From Arenicola marina (lineage: Eukaryota; Annelida; Polychaeta; Arenicolidae): a DNA stretch of 64,000 nt. Every line of letters starts with the position of its first letter. The first letter of the stretch is position 1. The stretch covers positions 34,156,254-34,220,253 of the forward strand of contig OZ025260.1 of assembly GCA_964019135.1 (NCBI GenBank). The letters are read 5' to 3'. This document shows, piece after piece, positions 57,791-64,000 of this stretch. The translations under genes and the position numbers were made by a program. The notes below the pieces were generated by a model, which ran no database searches, was not told the origin of the DNA, and worked only from the letters and a program-made list of their open reading frames with translations.

Positions 57791-60700
57791 GTCTTCCCAC
57801 CCCCGTCAGCCCACCCCTGGTCAGTCCACCCTTTGTCAGCCCACTCCTTGTCAGCCCACCCATTGTCAGCCCACCCTTTGTCAGTCCACCTCTTGTCAGC
57901 CCACCTTGTCAGCCCACCCTTATCAGCCCACCCCTTGTCAGCCCACCCCTTGTCCTCCCACACCTTGTCACCCCACCTCTTGTCAGCCCACTCCTTGTCA
58001 CCCCACCCCTTGTCACCCCACTCCTTGTCATCCCACCCCTTATCAGCCCACCTCTTATCAGCCCACCCCACGTCAGCCCTCCCCTTGTCAGCTCACCCCT
58101 TGTCACCCCACTCCTTGTCAGCCCACCCCGTATCAGCCCATACCTTGTCAGCCCACCACTTGTCACCCCACCCCTTGTCAGCCCACCCTTGTCCTCCCAC
58201 ACCTTGTCACCCCACCCCTTGTCAGCCCACCCCTTGTCACCCCACTCCTTGTCATCCCACCCCTTATCAGCCCACCCCTTGTCAGCCCACCCCACGTCAG
58301 CCCTCCCCTTATCAGCCCACCCCTTGTCATCCCACCCCTTATCAGCCCTCCCCTTGTCAGCTCACCCCTTGTCACCCCACTCCTTGTCAGCCCACCCCGT
58401 ATCAGCCCATACCTTGTCAGCCCACCACTTGTCACCCCACCCCTTGTCAGCCCACCCTTGTCCTCCCACACCTTGTCACCCCACCCCTTGTCAGCCCACC
58501 CCTTGTCACCCCACTCCTTGTCATCCCACCCCTTATCAGCCCACCCCTTGTCAGCCCACCCCACGTCAGCCCTCCCCTTATCAGCCCACCCCTTGTCATC
58601 CCACCCCTTATCAGCCCACCCCTTGTCAGCCCACCCCTTGTCACCCCACTCCTTGTCAGCCCACACCGTATCAGCCCATACCTTGTCAGCCCACCCCTTG
58701 TCAGCCCACCCCTTGTCACCCCACTCCTTGTCATCCCACCCCTTATCACCCCACCCCTTGTCAGCCCACCCTTGTCCTCCCACGCCTTGTCACCCCACCC
58801 CTTGTCAGCCCACCCCTTGTCACCCCACTCCTTGTCATCCCACCCCTTATCAGCCCACCCTTTGTCAGCCCACCCCACGTCAGCCCTCCCCTTATCAGCC
58901 CACCCCTTGTCATCCCACCCCTTGTCAGCCCTCCCTTGTCAGCCCACCTCTTGTCTTCCCACCCTTTATCACGCCACTGCTTGTCAGCCCACTCCGTGTC
59001 AGCCCACCCTTTTTCACCCCACTCCTTGTCATCCCACCCCTTATCAGCCCACCCCTTGTCAGCCCACCCCACGTCAGCCCTTCCCTTGTCACCCCACTCC
59101 TTGTCTTCCCACCCTTTATCAACCCATACCTTGTCGGCCCATACCATATCAGCCCACCCCTTGTCACCCCACCCCTTGTCAGCCCCTCCTTGTCAGCCCA
59201 CCCCTTGTCAGCCCACCCCTTGTCAGCCCTCTCTTTGTCAGCCCACCCCTTGTCAGCCCACCCCTTGTCACCCCACCCTTTGTCAGCCCCCTTGTCAGCC
59301 CTCCCCTTGTCAGCCCACCCCTTGTCCTCCCACACCTTGTCACCCCACCCCTTGTCAGCTCGCTCCTTGTCAGCACACCCCTTGTCAGCCCACCCCTTGC
59401 CACCCCACCCCTTGTCAGCCGATCCCTTGTCAGCCCACCCCTTGCCACCCCACCCCTTGTCACCCCATCCATTGTCAGCCCACCCCTTGTCAGCCCACCC
59501 ATTGTCAGCCCACCCATTGTCATTCCACACCTAGTCTTCCCACCCCTTGTCAGCCCACCCCTTGTCAATCTACCTCTTGTCAGCCCACCCTTTGTCAGCC
59601 CACCCCTTGCCTCCCCACCCCTTGTCAGCCCACCCCTTGTCAGCGCACCCATTGTCATCCCACCCCTAGTCTTCCCACCCCCGTCAGCCCACCCCTTGTC
59701 AGTCCACCCTTTGTCAGCCCACTCCTTGTCAGTCCACCCATTGTCAGCCCACCCTTTGTCAGCCCACTCCTTGTCAGCCCACCCATTGTCAGCCCACCCT
59801 TTGTCAGTCCACCCATTGTCAGCCCACCTTGTCAGCCCACCCTTATCAGCCCACCCCTTGTCAGCCCACCCCTTGTCCTCCCACACCTTGTCACCCCACC
59901 CCTTGTCAGCCCACCCCTTGTCACCCCACCCCTTGTCACCCCACTCCTTGTCATCCCACGCCTTATCAGCCCACCTCTTATCAGCCCACCCTACGTCAGC
60001 CCACCCCTTGTCAGCTCACCCCTTGTCACCCTACTCCTTGTCAGCCCACCCCGTATCAGCCCATACCTTGTCAGCCCACCACTTGTCATCCCACCCCTTA
60101 TCAGCCCACCCCTTGTCAGCCCACCCCACGTCAGCTCTCCCCTTATCAGTCCACCCCTTGTCATCCCACCCCTTATCAGCCCACCCCTTGTCAGCCCACC
60201 CCACGTCAGCCCTTCCCTTGTCACCCCACTCCTTGTCAGCACACTCCGTATCAGCCCATACCTTGTCAGCCCATACCTTGTCAGCCCACCCCTTGTCACC
60301 CCACCCCTTGTCAGCCCCCCCCTTGTCAGCCCACCCCTTGTCAGCCCACCCCTTGTCAGCCCTTTCTTGTCAGCCCACCTCTTGTCTTCCCACTCTTTAT
60401 CACGCCACTGCTTGTCAGCCCACTCCGTGTCAGCCCACCCCTTGTCACCCCACTCCTTGTCATCCCACCCCTTATCAGCCCACCCCTTGTCAGCCCACCC
60501 CTTGTCACCCCACCCCTTGTCACCCCACTCCTTGTCATCCAACCCCTTTCAGCCCACCTCTTATCAGCCCACCCCACGTCAGCCCTCCCCCTGTCAGCTC
60601 ACTCCTTGTCACCCCACTCCTTGTCAGCCCACCCCGTACCAGCCCATACCTTGTCAGCCCACCACTTGTCACCCCACCCCTTGTCAGCCCACCCTTGTCC

Positions 60701-63700
60701 TCCCACACCTTGTCACCCTACCCCTTGTCAGCCCACCCCTTGTCACCCCACTCCTTGTCATCCCACCCCTTATCAGCCCACCCCTTGTCAGCCCACCCCA
60801 CGTCAGCCCTCCCCTTATCAGCCCACCCCTTGTCATCCCACCCCACGTCAGCCCTCCCCTTATCAGCCCACCCCTTGTCATCCCACCCCTTGTCAGGACA
60901 CCCCTTGTCAGCCCTCCCTTGTCAGCCCACCTCTTGTCTTCCCACCCTTTATCACGCCACTGCTTGTCAGCCCACTCCGTGTCAGCCCACCCCTTGTTAC
61001 CCCACTCCTTGTCATCCCACCCCTTATCAGCCCACCCCTTGTCAGCCCACCCCACGTCAGCCCTTCCCTTGTCACCCCACTCCTTGTCTTCCCACCCTTT
61101 ATCAACCCATACCTTGTCGGCCCATACCTTGTCAGCCCACACCTTGTCATCCCACCCCTTGTCAGCCCCCTCTTATCAGCCCACCCCTTGTCAGCCCACC
61201 CCTTGTCAGCCCTCTCTTTGTCAGCCCACCCCTTGTCAGCCCACCCCTTGTCACCCCACCCTTTGTCAGCCCCCCTTGTCAGCCCTCCCCTTGTCAACCC
61301 ACCCCTTGTCCTCCCACACCTTGTCACCCCACCCCTTGTCAGCTCGCCCCTTGTCAGCCCACCCCTTGTCAGCCCACCCCTTGCCACCCCACCCCTTGTC
61401 AGCCCACCCCTTGTCAGCGCACCCATTGTCAGACCACCCATTGTCATCCCACCCCTAGTCTTCCCACCCCCGTCAGCCCACCCATTGTCAGCCCACCCTT
61501 TGTCAGTCCACCCCTTGTCAGTCCACCTTGTCAGCCCACCCTTATCAGCCCACCCCTTGTCAGCCCACCCCTTGTCCTCCCACACCTTGTCACCCCACCC
61601 CTTGTCAGCCCACCCCTCGTCACCCCACCCCTTGTCACCCCACTCCTTGTCATCCCACCCCTTATCAGCCCACCTCTTATCAGCCCACCCCACGTCAGCC
61701 CTCCCCTTGTCAGCTCACCCCTTGTCACCCCACTCCTTGTCAGCCCACCCCGTATCAGCCCATACCTTGTCAGCCCACCACTTGTCACCCCACCCCTTGT
61801 CAGCCCACCCTTATCCTCCCACACCTTGTCACCCCACCCCTTGTCAGCCCACCCCTTGTCACCCCACTCCTTGTCATCCCACACCTTATCAGCCCACCCC
61901 TTGTCAGCCCACCCCACGTCAGCCCTCCCCTTATCAGCCCACCCCTTGTCATCCCACCCTATTGCCACCCCACCCCTTGTCAGCCGACCCCTTGTCAGCC
62001 CACCCCTTGCCACTCCACCCCTTGTCAGCTCACCCCTTGTCAGCCCACCCCTTGTCAGCCCACCCCTTGCCACCCCACCCCTTGTCACCCCATCCATTGT
62101 CAGCCCACCCCTTGTCAGCCCACCCATTGTCAGCCCACCCATTGTCATTCCACCCCTTGTCAGTCCACCCCTTGCCACCCCACCCCTTGTCATCCCACCC
62201 CTAGTCTTCCCACCCCCGTCAGCCCACCCCTGGTCAGTCAACCCTTTGTCAGCCCACTCCTTGTCAGCCCACCCATTGTCAGCCCACCCTTTGTCAGTCC
62301 ACCTCTTGTCAGCCCACCTTGTCAGCCCACCCTTATCAGCCCACCCCTTGTCAGCCCACCCCTTGTCCTCCCACACCTTGTCACCCCACCTCTTGTCAGC
62401 CCACTCCTTGTCACCCCACCCCTTGTCACCCCACTCCTTGTCATCCCACCCCTTATCAGCCCACCTCTTATCAGCCCACCCCACGTCAGCCCTCCCCTTG
62501 TCAGCTCACCCCTTGTCACCCCACTCCTTGTCAGCCCACCCCGTATCAGCCCATACCTTGTCAGCCCACCACTTGTCACCCCACCCCTTGTCAGCCCACC
62601 CTTGTCCTCCCACACCTTGTCACCCCACCCCTTGTCAGCCCACCCCTTGTCACCCCACTCCTTGTCATCCCACCCCTTATCAGCCCACCCCTTGTCAGCC
62701 CACCCCACGTCAGCCCTCCCCTTATCAGCCCACCCCTTGTCATCCCACTCCTTATCAGCCCTCCCCTTGTCAGCTCACCCCTTGTCACCCCACTCCTTGT
62801 CAGCCCACCCCGTATCAGCCCATACCTTGTCAGCCCACCACTTGTCACCCCACCCCTTGTCAGCCCACCCTTGTCCTCCCACACCTTGTCACCCCACCCC
62901 TTGTCAGCCCACCCCTTGTCACCCCACTCCTTGTCATCCCACCCCTTATCAGCCCACCCCTTGTCAGCCCACCCCACGTCAGCCCTCCCCTTATCAGCCC
63001 ACCCCTTGTCATCCCACCCCTTATCAGCCCACCCCTTGTCAGCCCACCCCTTGTCACCCCACTCCTTGTCAGCCCACACCGTATCAGCCCATACCTTGTC
63101 AGCCCACCCCTTGTCAGCCCACCCCTTGTCACCCCACTCCTTGTCATCCCACCCCTTATCACCCCACCCCTTGTCAGCCCACCCTTGTCCTCCCACGCCT
63201 TGTCACCCCACCCCTTGTCAGCCCACCCCTTGTCACCCCACTCCTTGTCATCCCACCCCTTATCAGCCCACCCTTTGTCAGCCCACCCCACGTCAGCCCT
63301 CCCCTTATCAGCCCACCCCTTGTCATCCCACCCCTTGTCAGCCCTCCCTTGTCAGCCCACCTCTTGTCTTCCCACCCTTTATCACGCCACTGCTTGTCAG
63401 CCCACTCCGTGTCAGCCCACCCTTTTTCACCCCACTCCTTGTCATCCCACCCCTTATCAGCCCACCCCTTGTCAGCCCACCCCACGTCAGCCCTTCCCTT
63501 GTCACCCCACTCCTTGTCTTCCCACCCTTTATCAACCCATACCTTGTCGGCCCATACCATATCAGCCCACCCCTTGTCACCCCACCCCTTGTCAGCCCCT
63601 CCTTGTCAGCCCACCCCTTGTCAGCCCACCCCTTGTCAGCCCTCTCTTTGTCAGCCCACCCCTTGTCAGCCCACCCCTTGTCACCCCACCCTTTGTCAGC

Positions 63701-64000
63701 CCCCTTGTCAGCCCTCCCCTTGTCAGCCCACCCCTTGTCCTCCCACACCTTGTCACCCCACCCCTTGTCAGCTCGCTCCTTGTCAGCACACCCCTTGTCA
63801 GCCCACCCCTTGCCACCCCACCCCTTGTCAGCCGATCCCTTGTCAGCCCACCCCTTGCCACCCCACCCCTTGTCACCCCATCCATTGTCAGCCCACCCCT
63901 TGTCAGCCCACCCATTGTCAGCCCACCCATTGTCATTCCACACCTAGTCTTCCCACCCCTTGTCAGCCCACCCCTTGTCAATCTACCTCTTGTCAGCCCA
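57528..64000. repeat. 4,413-bp superrepeat in the 15-bp array
   Basis: 57906-59534 and 62319-63947 give nearly identical 542-residue translations, and four further minus-strand frames match at the same 4,413-bp offset. ccaccctatt at 57541 recurs at 61954. The right copy, about 61940 to at least 64000, continues past the window. The first copy overlaps the end of the 1,908-bp duplication, so the 57.5-kb segment is present at least three times. Confidence 0.9.

Larger units (their letters stand above)
53856..64000. repeat. 15-bp minisatellite array, more than 10 kb, open at right edge
   Basis: The unit is cagcccaccccttgt, with frequent caccccactccttgt, catcccaccccttat, gccaccccacccctt and cccattgt variants. 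A few units are a base or more short. Fifteen bases keep the frame and the unit has no stop on either strand, so frames of hundreds to 1,400 codons appear in every phase (PLVSP, LSAHP and PCQPT periods on plus; GLTRG and ADKGW periods on minus). Common variants change residues in all phases, and the long plus-strand frames switch between the three periods where unit lengths change. Non-coding is the best reading. Confidence 0.95.

Overview
Kind of sequence. This is eukaryotic nuclear DNA, probably from a metazoan, and it is dominated by tandem repeats. There are no closely packed genes, no ribosome-binding-site or operon layout, no CRISPR array and no insertion sequence. The unique islands carry animal-type promoter motifs (CCAAT, ETS, CRE, NRF1-like), CTCF-like motifs, E-boxes and long G/C mononucleotide runs. 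A minisatellite-rich marine invertebrate such as a lancelet would fit, but the sequence does not fix the taxon. I find no convincing protein-coding gene, tRNA, rRNA or transposase in the 64 kb.

Layout. (1) 1-30626: one continuous array of a 50-bp unit, about 613 copies, running off the left edge, with nested higher-order repeats. (2) 30627-36769: mostly unique DNA holding smaller arrays: a 40-bp unit that often carries a CACGTG E-box (31384-31910), a G-rich 33/34-bp unit (32111-32390), a 15/19-bp purine-rich repeat (32539-32634), a TCTG/TG microsatellite (35261-35420) and a 9-bp-based repeat with an 87-bp superunit (35676-36360). (3) 36770-42541: a 39-bp array, about 148 copies, with two separate blocks of 780-bp (20-unit) duplication. 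(4) 42542-49596: unique islands with a promoter-like GC-rich zone near 43.05 kb, a 24-bp repeat, inverted repeats, a duplicated CRE and a run of nuclear-receptor half-sites. (5) 49597-52500: a 33-bp array, about 88 copies. (6) 52501-53855: a unique island with a strong ETS-CRE/NRF1-like/CCAAT cluster. (7) 53856-64000: a 15-bp array running off the right edge, with 1,908-bp and 4,413-bp superrepeats. By my coordinates about 51 kb, or 80%, is tandem repeat.

Reading the long open frames. Many very long reading frames can be drawn here (up to about 2,150 codons), in up to six frames at once. They are a by-product of repeat units that contain no stop codon in several frames, helped by unit lengths of 15, 33 and 39 bp that keep the frame. 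Variants between units change the amino acid in every frame I checked, single-base length changes switch frame without consequence, and many apparent starts are not ATG. I therefore annotate the arrays as repeats and not as genes.

What may matter. The main interest is the number of unrelated minisatellites gathered in one place, most of them with clear higher-order repeats. Regulatory-type motifs sit in or beside several arrays: E-boxes in the 40-bp array, AGGTCA half-sites just before the 33-bp array, and an ETS-CRE composite just before the 15-bp array. Transcription of the arrays from these sites is a testable inference and is not shown by the sequence.
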